Positions 27,132 through 36,679 are shown, numbered from the stretch's first letter. The stretch: 64,000 bases of DNA from Roseihalotalea indica (GCF_022458895.1 NZ_JAINFL010000002.1:248001-312000); one strand, 5' to 3'. Notes: generated by a model from the sequence alone, not told the origin. Numbers and translations: made by a program.

Positions 27132-27731
27132 TTACTGAGGGTCAATACTTTTTGCATATGAATAATTACTGCTCCATAAGCGCAACGAATATGGCTGGTT
27201 TGCAAAATGAGAAACATTGAGTCCTGCAGAGAAAACTTCCTGAGAAGGTACTTTAGTATGATACACTATCTCACCATCTTGATCGTGCAAGTTCAGGAAA
27301 ATGGGCGCTGAAAGTGGGTTTTTGAATACCACCTTGATTAAGCCAGGTTCGGATTTTATCACGGGTTTAAAATATGTTGCTTGAGCAGGTTTATCTTCTA
27401 CATTAAACGTTTGAGAAGAAGTGCCTGCTTTTGTTCGAACCTCTACAATATATTTTTCGCCTGGAATCTCAGAGAAATCATAAGCGCGGATAAACAAAGC
27501 GCGGTGGTGAATAGTCTCGGCATGTAATTGGCGCCCTTTCTCGTCTTTAATCTTTAAAATTGCATTTTGATTTCCGGCAGGATTAATTACCCGAATGCTC
27601 ACTTTCTTCTGTGAAGTCTGCATGGCAGTGATCTGAATACTGGCTTTTTCTGCTTTGGGTTTGGCAGCGAATACATGGTTGGCATTAGTTATAGCGATAA
27701 CCAAAAGGGTTATCAATGTTAATTTTTTCAT
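27132..27731 (-). CDS. secreted protein with two Ig-like/sorting-like beta domains
   Basis: 199 aa with a signal peptide (LTLITLLVIAITNANHVFAA). Two similar beta-sandwich units are visible: residues about 35-112 (VSIRVINPAGNQNAILKIKDEKGRQLHAETI ... EKYIVEVRTKAG) and 120-199 (IKVVFKNPLSAPIFLNLHDQDGEIVYHTKV ... PYSLRLWSS). Each resembles the fold of T9SS C-terminal domains, with a DxxG-type turn followed by a strand, but the YPNP signature is missing. Probably periplasmic or surface-exposed; function unknown. Confidence 0.8.
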   Translation of the reverse strand: MKKLTLITLLVIAITNANHVFAAKPKAEKASIQITAMQTSQKKVSIRVINPAGNQNAILKIKDEKGRQLHAETIHHRALFIRAYDFSEIPGEKYIVEVRTKAGTSSQTFNVEDKPAQATYFKPVIKSEPGLIKVVFKNPLSAPIFLNLHDQDGEIVYHTKVPSQEVFSAGLNVSHFANQPYSLRLWSSNYSYAKSIDPQ

Positions 27732-28033
27732 GGGTATAATGGGTTTAAAAGTAATGTTGTTGCTTAGTGAATAGGCAGTTTGTTTGCCAAATTACAAAAG
27801 TGTCAAATTGCTGAAATTAAGCGGGTTACTACCAAGTTAGGTGTTCAGAAGCGGACAAAAAATGTACACTTTAGAACAAGCCTTTTGGTAATGAATAGTG
27901 ATGGTTGAATAATGACTAGTAAGGAATGTATAGGGGAAGGAACAATAAGCCATCAACAATTCAGCAATCTTACTTATTGTACTTTTTTGCCTTTTTTCTT
28001 TAGCTTTCAATTTGAATATCCCAACCAAGAAAG
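27732..28033. other. divergent intergenic region, 27132 gene and 28034 gene
   Basis: 302 bp, AT-rich. It contains ATGA-rich units at 27890-27925 related to those at 20986 and 51963. No clear promoter box or RNA gene. Confidence 0.4.
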
Positions 28034-30175
28034 ATGAAATACACAACCTACATTCTGCTACTCATCAGCAGTTTTTCCTGCTTTGCCCAGACCTCTTCTT
28101 CTCGTCCGGTTTCTCCGGCCGCCGCTACCGAGTGGCCCGATTCGCTGCCCTGGTGGCAGCGGAATAATCTTCGGCTCATGCAAACCAACCTCCCGGCCTA
28201 TGAGGCAACCTTGAATGTAGACTCGCTGATGGAAGATCTAGAGCGTTTTTCAGTGAATACCCTGATCATTAATGGAGGTGGCATTATGGCGTTTTATCCT
28301 ACCAAGCTAGACTTTCAGTATATCAACCCTTACATGCAGAAAAACATGCTGGGCGATGTTATTGAACAATGCCACGCTCGTAACATTCGCGTCATCACCC
28401 GGTTTGACTTCAGCCGGATTCACGAAAGCATTTTTGAGAAGCACCCCGACTGGGCTTACATCTCACCGAACGGGGACCGGATTACCAATGACGATGTGTA
28501 TATGGCGGCTATCAACGCGCCCTATGTGCAGGAGAAAGCGATGGAGATTGTAAGCGAGGTGATAGACCGTTACCCCATTGATGGTATTTTTATCAATATG
28601 CCCGGCTACCATACCGGCAACGCCTACGAAGGCACCCATTTTGGAGTTGACCAGAACCCCCACGATCAGCAGCGATTTAAAGAATTTAGTGGTGGGATGG
28701 ATTTGCCGAAAGAAGAAGACCCAGCTGAGGCGGCCTACGAAAAGTATCAGGAGTTCAAGGAATTTACGGTAAACGACTGGATCAAACGGATGCATGAAAC
28801 CGTGAAGGCCAAAAACCCGCAGATTGCTATCTGTACCTATATGGATGATTACGTAGACATCATCCGGCACGAAACCCAGACCAACAGCTTGCCCTACTGG
28901 CCCTATATGGCATCGGATAATGTGAACAACACCATTCACTCTCACCCCGACCATATTGTGAGCAATGCCAGCATTCAGCAGATCTCGTTCCGCTCGCGCT
29001 ACAATGCCATTGAGCCGGAGGAAACGGTGATCCGCCTGTACGAGAATATTGCCAATGGTTCAGGGTTAGATATGAGCATGATGGGCGATTTCAGGAATTA
29101 TGAAGATGAGCGGAATTTTGATGCCTGGGAGGAAGTCTACGGGTTTCATAAAAAATACGAACCTTATTTTGGCCGGTACACTTCCCCTGCCGAAATCTGC
29201 GTGATCTCTCCCGGCTACTGGCCCGGTGGCGAAGAAGCGCAGGAGTACCGCGGCATTCAACTTATGCTAAAGGAGTCTCACTTGCAGTTTGATATTATAG
29301 AAGCCAGTCAGATTGAAGAGCGAGCCGAACGAGTTGGACAATACAAGTTGATCATCCTTCCTCAGATCAAGGATATTTCGGAGCAGGCCATGCAGGTTAT
29401 CCTCCAGGCTTGCAACAATGGTACTGCTATTATTGCCACTAATCAGAGCTTGACTACCCACCAGGAGCAACTGCACACCTTGTTTGGTGCTCGTCCGATT
29501 CAGGCACCCCACGATGGAAATGGCTTTTATCTGAATCCGGCGAATAAACAATTATTCAAACGCTTTAACCAGCAAACATTGATACTCTGGAAATTTAACC
29601 TAGGGCTATACGATTTTACTGATGCCGATACTACCTTTTTACCTATCTACACGCCCGGTCGGCCTGGACCACCCGAGAAGATTGGCGGACATGAGCCTAA
29701 TGGCTACTATGCTGTGGGCGTGAAGAAGCACCAGCAGGGACGGGCAGCTTTGCTTCCGATGAACCTGGGGCGGCTGTATTACATCCACGGTTACGAGGAG
29801 CACAAAAACATTTTGCTAGACATGCTTGATGAGCTATTTCCGAATGCCAATCAATTACTGCAAACCGAGGCGCATCCGAGAGTAGAAGTAGTTTTACAAA
29901 ATTATATTGAAAACATTCCAGCAAAACTGGGTCAGCAAGAGCCGGATGGCATGGTGCTTCATTTAGTCAATATTACCGGTTTTAGCGGTAACACCTACTT
30001 TGAGCCGTTGCCAGTTCAAGATCTTCAGTTTCGTATCCGATGCCCAAAGGAACCGGCCTACCTCTATTCTATGAAACAGGAGCAGAATCTTCCTTTTCAT
30101 TGGGAAGAAGGGTACCTGACATTTACTTTGGATCGATTAGGTGACTTTGAAGGGGTAATCATGCCTGCAAGATAA
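28034..30175 (+). CDS. secreted glycoside-hydrolase-like protein (GHL6-like)
   Basis: 713 aa with a signal peptide (YILLLISSFSCFAQ). Residues about 45-370 look like a TIM barrel of the hypothetical glycoside hydrolase group (GHL6-like): VNTLIINGGGIMAFYPT, CHARNIRVITRFDFSRIHE, HPDWAYISPNGDRI, YPIDGIFINMPGYHTG. Residues about 385-490 resemble a beta-galactosidase-like amidotransferase fold (AEICVISPGYWPGGEEAQEYRG, YKLIILPQIKDIS), and the C terminus is a beta domain. Substrate not known; candidate acids include D and E in the DGIF and RFDFSRIHE segments. Monocistronic and not next to a SusC/D pair. Confidence 0.75.
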   Translation: MKYTTYILLLISSFSCFAQTSSSRPVSPAAATEWPDSLPWWQRNNLRLMQTNLPAYEATLNVDSLMEDLERFSVNTLIINGGGIMAFYPTKLDFQYINPYMQKNMLGDVIEQCHARNIRVITRFDFSRIHESIFEKHPDWAYISPNGDRITNDDVYMAAINAPYVQEKAMEIVSEVIDRYPIDGIFINMPGYHTGNAYEGTHFGVDQNPHDQQRFKEFSGGMDLPKEEDPAEAAYEKYQEFKEFTVNDWIKRMHETVKAKNPQIAICTYMDDYVDIIRHETQTNSLPYWPYMASDNVNNTIHSHPDHIVSNASIQQISFRSRYNAIEPEETVIRLYENIANGSGLDMSMMGDFRNYEDERNFDAWEEVYGFHKKYEPYFGRYTSPAEICVISPGYWPGGEEAQEYRGIQLMLKESHLQFDIIEASQIEERAERVGQYKLIILPQIKDISEQAMQVILQACNNGTAIIATNQSLTTHQEQLHTLFGARPIQAPHDGNGFYLNPANKQLFKRFNQQTLILWKFNLGLYDFTDADTTFLPIYTPGRPGPPEKIGGHEPNGYYAVGVKKHQQGRAALLPMNLGRLYYIHGYEEHKNILLDMLDELFPNANQLLQTEAHPRVEVVLQNYIENIPAKLGQQEPDGMVLHLVNITGFSGNTYFEPLPVQDLQFRIRCPKEPAYLYSMKQEQNLPFHWEEGYLTFTLDRLGDFEGVIMPAR

Positions 30176-30243
30176 AATAAATGAATTTATGCCAAGAAAA
30201 TAATACTTTGTGACTGAGTTATTTTGTTTAGCAAGATTGTAAT

Positions 30244-30699
30244 ATGAAAAATATGCATTATGATATAGACACTATTGCTGAATCAGAGTATCCTGAGGTG
30301 GTAGAATTATGGGAGGCTTCTGTACGGGCTACTCATCATTTTTTGCCCGAAGCAGATATTCAATACTTTAAGCCACTGATACTAAACGAATATCTTAAAG
30401 CCGTGACGCTATCCTGCATCAGAGGCGAAAATCGTCGTATTCTGGGGTTCCTGGGAGTAGCCGATCAGAAAATCGAAATGCTGTTTATTCACCCGGATGC
30501 GCGGGGAAGGGGAATAGGAAAAGCTTTGCTCAATTATGCTCTTAAAAAATATAATGCAAACCAAGTAGATGTTAATGAAGATAACCCAGAAGCTGTAGGT
30601 TTTTATGAGCATTTAGGCTTCAGAACTATAAAACGATCTCCTCTCGATTCGCAGGGAAAACCATATCCTATTCTGCACATGGAGCTGCTCACTGCCTAA
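30244..30699 (+). CDS. GNAT family N-acetyltransferase
   Basis: 151-aa acetyltransferase, YjaB-like. The acetyl-CoA site is FIHPDARGRGIGKALLNYAL (motif A, Q/RxxGxG/A). N-terminal helices YPEVVELWEASVRATHHFLPEADIQYF and C-terminal VDVNEDNPEAVGFYEHLGF are typical. Acceptor substrate unknown. Confidence 0.92.
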   Translation: MKNMHYDIDTIAESEYPEVVELWEASVRATHHFLPEADIQYFKPLILNEYLKAVTLSCIRGENRRILGFLGVADQKIEMLFIHPDARGRGIGKALLNYALKKYNANQVDVNEDNPEAVGFYEHLGFRTIKRSPLDSQGKPYPILHMELLTA

Positions 30700-30812
30700 A
30701 CACCTTTTTTCAAATGCCTAACAATATATTAAGTTTAGCTTGAATAATTATTTTAAAAGGACTGAAGGGTTGAATAAGTGCTTTTAACAATTGAAGGGAG
30801 GGAAATAGCTGA

Positions 30813-31022
30813 TTATGCAACCTCTAAGATGACAGAATTATCATAACCAACTTGATAATGATGAGTAGGTACGCAGCTTTTTATATTTTTTTGCATCTCG
30901 AGCCGAAGATAAAACGCCTCAACATACAAATGCCTTGCTTTTTGCGAAATCGCCCGCATATTCTCTAATAGACTAGTGTCAGCACTATTTATATTGTCTG
31001 GAAACAATGATTTAGTCTGCAT
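30813..31022 (-). CDS. small hypothetical protein downstream of a dyad
   Basis: 69 codons. The sequence has a helical central part (LLENMRAISQKARHLYVEAFYLRLEMQKNI) and no signal peptide. No family recognised. A long inverted repeat (31026-31060) begins 3 bp upstream of the start codon, which supports the idea of a regulated small gene but does not prove translation. Confidence 0.45.
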   Translation of the reverse strand: MQTKSLFPDNINSADTSLLENMRAISQKARHLYVEAFYLRLEMQKNIKSCVPTHHYQVGYDNSVILEVA

Positions 31023-31025
31023 AAC

Positions 31026-31060
31026 GGTATAACGTAAGTGATACTACTTACGAATATACC
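31026..31060. promoter_or_regulatory. inverted repeat upstream of the 69-aa gene
   Basis: GGTATA (31026-31031), CGTAAGT (31033-31039), six-base centre, ACTTACG (31046-31052), TATACC (31055-31060). Thirteen paired bases with one asymmetric unpaired position. It lies directly before the ATG at 31022 (minus strand): an operator or a 5'-leader hairpin. Confidence 0.5.
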
Positions 31061-31218
31061 ATATATCAGGCCATTCTTGCAAATTAGAAGTGTAATCTGC
31101 GTGAAAAGTGATAGAAAATGCGGTGTTTGTAACAGCAGAACGCTTTAAAAGCTTGGATTACATCCTAAAAGTGTCAAAATAAATTTCTACTTTAATTAAA
31201 CTTCTGCTTATTATTGAG

Positions 31219-31596
31219 TTAAGCGGCCATACTGTTTTTCTTTAAGATAATATTTTCTTCAGCACTTACCGTTTTAATATTGAAGGAAGTGAAGACTGAC
31301 ATGATCTTCGCTCCTGCTGCAATAATTTTTGAGTCGGTTACAAGCCATATACTTTCTATCTGCCCCTTCAGTTCAGTCATTGTCTTTTGCCAGACTGACC
31401 TTGCCAGTGGTTCATAATTTTTCATTGCTTTAGCATCAAAGATAACTACAAACCGATTGTTTACTCTTTCTTGAAATGACGATTTCCATTCCTGGCTAGC
31501 AATCATAGCCTCCTTGTGAGTAAATATATCTTTAAATGTAAATTTAAGACAATCAGCGTCATCTATCTGAACCCAGTCGATTCTGGTATTTTCCAT
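31219..31596 (-). CDS. STAS/SpoIIAA-like small protein
   Basis: 125 aa, cytoplasmic. The alternating strand-helix pattern (RIDWVQIDDADCLKFTFKD, NRFVVIFDAKAMKNYEPLARSVWQ, IESIWLVTDSKIIAAGAKIMS) fits the SpoIIAA-like/STAS fold: strand FVVIFDA followed by a helix, then a second helix after WLVTDSK. No phosphorylatable Ser in the canonical DxS position is evident. Possibly a signalling adaptor; family call is by pattern only. Confidence 0.65.
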   Translation of the reverse strand: MENTRIDWVQIDDADCLKFTFKDIFTHKEAMIASQEWKSSFQERVNNRFVVIFDAKAMKNYEPLARSVWQKTMTELKGQIESIWLVTDSKIIAAGAKIMSVFTSFNIKTVSAEENIILKKNSMAA

Positions 31597-31746
31597 AAAA
31601 TGAGATTTAATATAACTATGAATAATAGCCTAAGATCAAATGCTATGCAGATGTAAGTTTTCGTGCGAAGTTAATAGTTATTAAAGGTTTATCGATTGGT
31701 ATTTTTAATTTAAAAGTCTGAAATTCAGACGTTTAAATTGGAAGAA

Positions 31747-31920
31747 TTAACTGTATTTCAATTCTTTTTCTTTATTGGATAGGAGAAAGATTCTCTTCAT
31801 AAATTCCCAATTTGAGCTCGCTTGTTCAATTTGAAACTCCTTTCCATCATCGATCTGTTCATCCTTTATAGCCTTATTTCTTAAACCGAAGGTTATTGCA
31901 GACAAATTGTCAAGTCGAAG
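31747..31920 (-). pseudogene. gene remnant, C-terminal fragment
   Basis: A 57-codon frame on the minus strand with no plausible start codon, opened by TAG at 31921-31923 and closed by TAA at 31747-31749. It reads like a real protein end, for example NKAIKDEQIDDGKEFQIEQ and SNWEFMKRIFLLSNKEKEL. Probably the tail of a decayed gene; parent family not recognised. A TTG start at codon 6 is possible but weak. Confidence 0.35.
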
Positions 31921-32178
31921 CTATAAAGTTTATAAACGATGGTTTACTTAAATAGCAGGACGTTACTGTTTAGTTAAATTATTACTTTTATTGCATATAG
32001 CTATTTAATTAACAGTTAAGCAATAATACGTTTATTGACCCTCTCACCTATCTGTTTTTTCTAGCATACAATAGAATGAGGTTAGCTCAGTTCCGGTGCT
32101 TCCGTATTGCACGATTTTGTTAACCCTTTTAGTATAAATCCAAATACAAACTTATATTTCCATTCTGTAAGGGTTTTG

Positions 32179-32186
32179 TAACTTTG
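32179..32186 (+). promoter_or_regulatory. candidate Bacteroidota promoter -7 box for dnaE
   Basis: TAACTTTG matches the Bacteroidota housekeeping consensus TAnnTTTG. A good -33 TTG element is not evident. It would give a leader of about 125 nt before dnaE. Confidence 0.4.
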
Positions 32187-32318
32187 CCGAAATACGAATC
32201 TAGCTGTTACGTTATTGATTAAGTTACCAATGGCAGCAGATTTAAGATCAACAATAGAGACAAAGAATATATACTTGAACGGAAGAGAGAAGAAAGGAAC
32301 TATCAGAAACAAAATACT

Positions 32319-35300
32319 ATGTACCTAATATTTGATACAGAGACAACCGGCTTACCCCGCGACTATAATGCCCCGATTTCGGATCTGGACAACTGGCCGA
32401 GAGTAGTGCAACTTTCCTGGCAATTGCACAATGCCGACGGAAGTTTGCGTAGCGCTCAGGACTATATTATTAAGCCAGAAGGGTTTACTATTCCCTTTAA
32501 TTCTGAGAAGGTGCATGGTATTTCTACGGAACGAGCGCTGGCCGAAGGTCATGCTCTAGCCGAAGTCCTATCTAAATTTAACGAAGATCTTCAGTATACC
32601 CAACAGGCCATTGGCCATAATGTAGACTTTGATATTAATGTATCAGCGGCCGAGTTTCTGCGGGCTGGGATAGAAACACCACTATTAGACATTGAGAAGG
32701 TAGATACTAAAGATGAGTCTACTGATTTCTGCAAAATTCCAGGGGGAAGAGGCGGCAAATATAAGTGGCCTACGTTGTCAGAGCTACATGAGAAGCTATT
32801 TGGCGTTCCCTTTGATGGGGCGCACAATTCAGCCTTTGATGTGGACGCTACCGCTCGCTGCTTCTTTGGTTTGCTAAAAGAGCAGGTTATCCAACCATTT
32901 GATACTACCCCGCTGGAGGAAATCAACTATGAGCGTCCCGACTTAGAAAAAGCTCTGCGGGACATGCCTCAAACAGCCCCCCAAAAGCAGGCCCCGCCGC
33001 CAGTGCAGAAGAAGGTCGATCCAAATAAAATCAAAACAGCTCCCTTCAGCCACCTGCATGTACATTCTCAGTTCTCTATTCTGCAAAGTACCGCCAGCCT
33101 GAAAAAAGTAATTAGTGCTGCCAAAGAACGGGAGATGCCGGCCATTGCCATTACTGATTTAGGTAATCTTTTTGGGGCATTCAAGGCCGTAGCCGAGGGA
33201 AAACGGCAAGGTGTAAAAGTGATTATCGGTTGCGATATCTATATGGTAGAAGATCGGCACCAAAAGAAATTTACTAAAGATTTTAAAGATCAACGCTCAG
33301 TACAACTCTTATTAGCCAAAAACCAGGAAGGTTACCATAACTTATCCAAACTTTGCTCGCTGGGTTATATAGAAGGCTACTACGGTGGCTACCCTCGGGT
33401 TGATAAAGAATTAATTCAGCAGTATGCCAAAGGGGTTATTGCCACTACCGGCGGCATTTCCGGCGAAATTCCCGACCTGATTCTGAATACGGGAGAGCAC
33501 CAGGCAGAGGAAGCCTTTCGCTGGTGGCTGGAAGTATTCGGTGACGATTTTTACGTAGAATTACAACGGCACGGTCTGGAAGAAGAAGACCGGGTAAATG
33601 AGATACTGCTGCGCTTCGCGGATAAATACGGCGTGAAGGTGATTGCCACCAATGATGTCTATTACACTACTAAAGAAGAAGCCAGTGCTCATGATACGCT
33701 GCTCTGTGTAAAAAACGGAGAACTGCAATCTTCTCCCATTGGCCGGGGAAGAGGGTTTCGCTTTGGTATGCCCAACCAAGAGTTCTATCTGAAGACGGAA
33801 GAAGAGATGAAACAGCTCTTTGCTGACCGCCCGGATGCTATCACAAATACGCACGAGATTGCTGAGAAAACGGAAGAGCTAACGCTGCAACGCGACATTC
33901 TGCTACCGAAGTTCACCATCCCCGAGGGGTTTACCGACCAGGATGATTACCTTCGTCATTTGTCTTACGAAGGAGCTAAAACCCGTTACGGCACCATCAC
34001 TCCTGAAATTCAGGAGCGACTGGATCATGAGCTTAAGATTATCAGGGACATGGGTTTTCCCGGGTACTTTCTGATTGTGCAGGACTTTATCAATGCTGCC
34101 CGGCAGATGGGAGTAAAAGTAGGACCCGGTAGGGGTTCGGCAGCAGGATCAGTAGTAGCCTTCTGTACTGGAATTACCAATATTGACCCTATTAAGTATG
34201 ACCTACTGTTTGAACGCTTCCTTAATCCAGAGCGTATCAGCATGCCCGATATTGATATTGACTTTGACGATGACGGCCGGCAGGAAGTTATTAACTATGT
34301 GATTGATAAGTATGGCCAAAATCAGGTAGCCCAGATTGTGACCTTTGGTACCATGGCTCCCAAAATGTCTATTCGAGATGTGGCACGAGTTAGCGAGCTG
34401 CCTCTGTCGGATGCCAACCGTCTGGCAAAGTTGGTACCGGAAAAACCCGGAACAACCTTTGAGCAAGCACTCGCGGAGGTTCCTGAGTTACAGCAGATCA
34501 AACGAGGCTCCGATAAACAGGCCGAAGTGCTTAATCTGGCCCATACACTGGTTGGTTCCGTAAGAAATACGGGTATTCACGCGGCCGGAGTAATTATTGC
34601 ACCAGATGACTTGCTGGAGTATATTCCGGTGAAGACGGATAAGGATTCAGACTTATTCGTAACCCAGTTTGATGGTTCAGTGGTAGAATCGGCTGGTATG
34701 CTGAAGATGGACTTTTTGGGTCTGAAGACACTAACCATCATCAAGACTGCCCTCAAAAACATCAAGAAAAATCACGGGGTCGATATCGACATTGATGAAA
34801 TTCCGCTAGATGATGAGAAAACCTTTCAACTCTACCAGCGCGGAGAAACAGTAGGCACTTTCCAGTTTGAGTCGGATGGGATGCGCCAGTGGTTGCGTAA
34901 GCTTAAACCCACCGATATTGAAGACCTTATTGCCATGAACGCCCTGTACCGTCCGGGTCCAATGCAGTTCATACCCAACTTTATTGATCGGAAACACGGC
35001 ACTGAGGTGGTAGAGTATCCCCATCCTTTACTTGAGCCTATCCTGAAAAATACCTATGGAATTATGGTTTACCAGGAGCAGATCATGCAGACGGCTCAGA
35101 TTCTGGGCGGGTACTCGCTCGGAGGTGCCGATTTGCTGCGTCGGGCCATGGGTAAGAAGAAGATTGAGGAGATGAATAAACAGCGCGTCATCTTTGTGAA
35201 GGGCGCTGAGGAGAAACATGGTATTGATAAACATAAAGCGGAGGAAGTATTCTCTATTATGGAGAAGTTTGCCCAGTACGGGTTTAACCGTTCTCACTCC

Positions 35301-36512
35301 GCAGCGTACTCAGTAGTTGCCTATCAGACTGGTTACCTCAAAGCCAACTATCCGGCTGAATATATGGCCGCCGTGTTGACGCACAACATGAACAACTCTG
35401 ATAAGGTTACGATCTTTATGGATGAGTGTAAGCAGATGAAAATCAAAGTGTTGGGGCCGGATGTAAATGAGAGTGATTATGACTTCGGCGTAAATAAAGA
35501 AGGGCAAATCCGATTCGGCCTGGGGGCTATTAAAGGAGCCGGTGAAAGCGCTATTGCCTCAGTCATCGAGGAACGGGAGAACCAAGGGACCTACCAGGAT
35601 ATCTTTGAGTTTACCAAGCGCTCTAACCTGCGGGCAGTTAATAAAAAGACATTAGAGTGCATGGCCATGGCCGGCGCCTTTGACTGCTTTCCTGATGTAC
35701 ACCGCCGTCAGTACCTGCATGTACCACCCGGCGATGCCTCATTATTGGAAAAAGCTGCTAAATATGCCCAGAATCTTCAGCAGGAAGAAGACGCTGCCCA
35801 GGTTTCTTTATTTGGCGGTTCAGGAGGATTAGAAGTTCCTAAACCGCGGGTTACGGAGTGTGAGCCATATAGTGAACTAGAAAAACTTAAAATTGAGAAG
35901 GAAGTAACCGGGTTTTATATCTCGGGGCACCCGCTAGATCAGTTTAAGCTGGAGATAGAAAATTTTTGTAAGACCATAGATGTCATTACTAATTACCAAA
36001 ATCAAAGTATTGCGGTGGCGGGTATTATCACTAAGAGTATTGAGCGCCAAACGCGTAGCGGCAAGCCCTTTGGCTTAGTCACCATGGAAGATTATCAGGC
36101 TTCGCTCGATCTGGCGTTTTTTGGGGAAGACTATCTCAGTAATAGACATCGGCTATCCGTTGGTGAGTTTGTATATGTGGAAGGCACCGTTCAAGAGCGA
36201 TATAACAAACCCGGAGTTTGGGAACTAGCTCCACAAAATGTACAGCTCTTAACTGAGATAAGAGAGAAGAAGACGAAGGGTATCCAGGTACGCATTATGG
36301 CGGACCAGCTAAATCAGTCTCTTATTGAACAGCTAGAGGTATTATCTGAAGCGCACAAGGGTAATTGCCCAGTTCAGGTTTGCGTGCATGACGCCCGTGA
36401 AAATATGAGCGTAGAAATGCTCTCCCGCAAATATCGCTGGCAACCGGACCACCAGCTCTTTGGGGCTTTGGATGAACTTAAAGGAGTATCTTATCAATTG
36501 ACGGGCCGATGA
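32319..36512 (+). CDS. dnaE: DNA polymerase III alpha subunit with fused N-terminal DnaQ-type exonuclease
   Basis: Replicative polymerase, 1397 aa, about 200 longer than typical DnaE. Residues 1-195 are a DEDDh 3'-5' exonuclease: Exo I FDTETTGLP, Exo II GHNVDFDINV, Exo III HNSAFDVDATAR. A proline-rich linker (215-240) leads to the PHP domain (FSHLHVHSQFS at about 243). Two PHP ligand positions differ from active forms: ITDLGNLFG (His to Leu) and ATNDVYYTT (His to Tyr). Polymerase core with catalytic aspartates in PDIDIDFDDDGRQ near 645, helix-hairpin-helix, and OB fold near 1225 (IAVAGIITKSIERQTRSG). It thus carries its own proofreading domain. No operon partner. Confidence 0.95.
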   Translation: MYLIFDTETTGLPRDYNAPISDLDNWPRVVQLSWQLHNADGSLRSAQDYIIKPEGFTIPFNSEKVHGISTERALAEGHALAEVLSKFNEDLQYTQQAIGHNVDFDINVSAAEFLRAGIETPLLDIEKVDTKDESTDFCKIPGGRGGKYKWPTLSELHEKLFGVPFDGAHNSAFDVDATARCFFGLLKEQVIQPFDTTPLEEINYERPDLEKALRDMPQTAPQKQAPPPVQKKVDPNKIKTAPFSHLHVHSQFSILQSTASLKKVISAAKEREMPAIAITDLGNLFGAFKAVAEGKRQGVKVIIGCDIYMVEDRHQKKFTKDFKDQRSVQLLLAKNQEGYHNLSKLCSLGYIEGYYGGYPRVDKELIQQYAKGVIATTGGISGEIPDLILNTGEHQAEEAFRWWLEVFGDDFYVELQRHGLEEEDRVNEILLRFADKYGVKVIATNDVYYTTKEEASAHDTLLCVKNGELQSSPIGRGRGFRFGMPNQEFYLKTEEEMKQLFADRPDAITNTHEIAEKTEELTLQRDILLPKFTIPEGFTDQDDYLRHLSYEGAKTRYGTITPEIQERLDHELKIIRDMGFPGYFLIVQDFINAARQMGVKVGPGRGSAAGSVVAFCTGITNIDPIKYDLLFERFLNPERISMPDIDIDFDDDGRQEVINYVIDKYGQNQVAQIVTFGTMAPKMSIRDVARVSELPLSDANRLAKLVPEKPGTTFEQALAEVPELQQIKRGSDKQAEVLNLAHTLVGSVRNTGIHAAGVIIAPDDLLEYIPVKTDKDSDLFVTQFDGSVVESAGMLKMDFLGLKTLTIIKTALKNIKKNHGVDIDIDEIPLDDEKTFQLYQRGETVGTFQFESDGMRQWLRKLKPTDIEDLIAMNALYRPGPMQFIPNFIDRKHGTEVVEYPHPLLEPILKNTYGIMVYQEQIMQTAQILGGYSLGGADLLRRAMGKKKIEEMNKQRVIFVKGAEEKHGIDKHKAEEVFSIMEKFAQYGFNRSHSAAYSVVAYQTGYLKANYPAEYMAAVLTHNMNNSDKVTIFMDECKQMKIKVLGPDVNESDYDFGVNKEGQIRFGLGAIKGAGESAIASVIEERENQGTYQDIFEFTKRSNLRAVNKKTLECMAMAGAFDCFPDVHRRQYLHVPPGDASLLEKAAKYAQNLQQEEDAAQVSLFGGSGGLEVPKPRVTECEPYSELEKLKIEKEVTGFYISGHPLDQFKLEIENFCKTIDVITNYQNQSIAVAGIITKSIERQTRSGKPFGLVTMEDYQASLDLAFFGEDYLSNRHRLSVGEFVYVEGTVQERYNKPGVWELAPQNVQLLTEIREKKTKGIQVRIMADQLNQSLIEQLEVLSEAHKGNCPVQVCVHDARENMSVEMLSRKYRWQPDHQLFGALDELKGVSYQLTGR

Positions 36513-36605
36513 ACCTAATGCAGAAGCCGTTTTTTTGCAAATACATCTTATCAAAATGTAATTAAAGCAAAGATATTCTTACGTTGTGAGATATACAGAA
36601 AATTG

Positions 36606-36679
36606 CATATTATAAGTATTTCTTATTAAATGAAGGTATATACCCTTATCGCTCACAAGGTGTAAATACTTATTATATG
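36606..36679. promoter_or_regulatory. 16-bp inverted repeat with internal palindrome, candidate control region
   Basis: CATATTATAAGTATTT (36606-36621) and AAATACTTATTATATG (36664-36679) are inverted copies with one mismatch, 42 bp apart. Between them GGTATATACC (36635-36644) is a perfect 10-bp palindrome. The right arm overlaps the promoter box at 36676-36683. Likely binding sites for a regulator of the giant gene. Confidence 0.55.

Larger units (their letters stand above)
31597..32318. other. intergenic region before dnaE
   Basis: 722 bp, AT-rich. Holds a probable gene remnant (31747-31920, minus strand) and a promoter-like box for dnaE (32179-32186). A 76-codon minus frame at 32082-32312 overlaps that promoter and is not supported. 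Confidence 0.5.

Noticed and set aside
32082..32312. 76-codon minus-strand frame upstream of dnaE
   Set aside because: Overlaps the likely dnaE promoter and has low-complexity, AT-driven composition.
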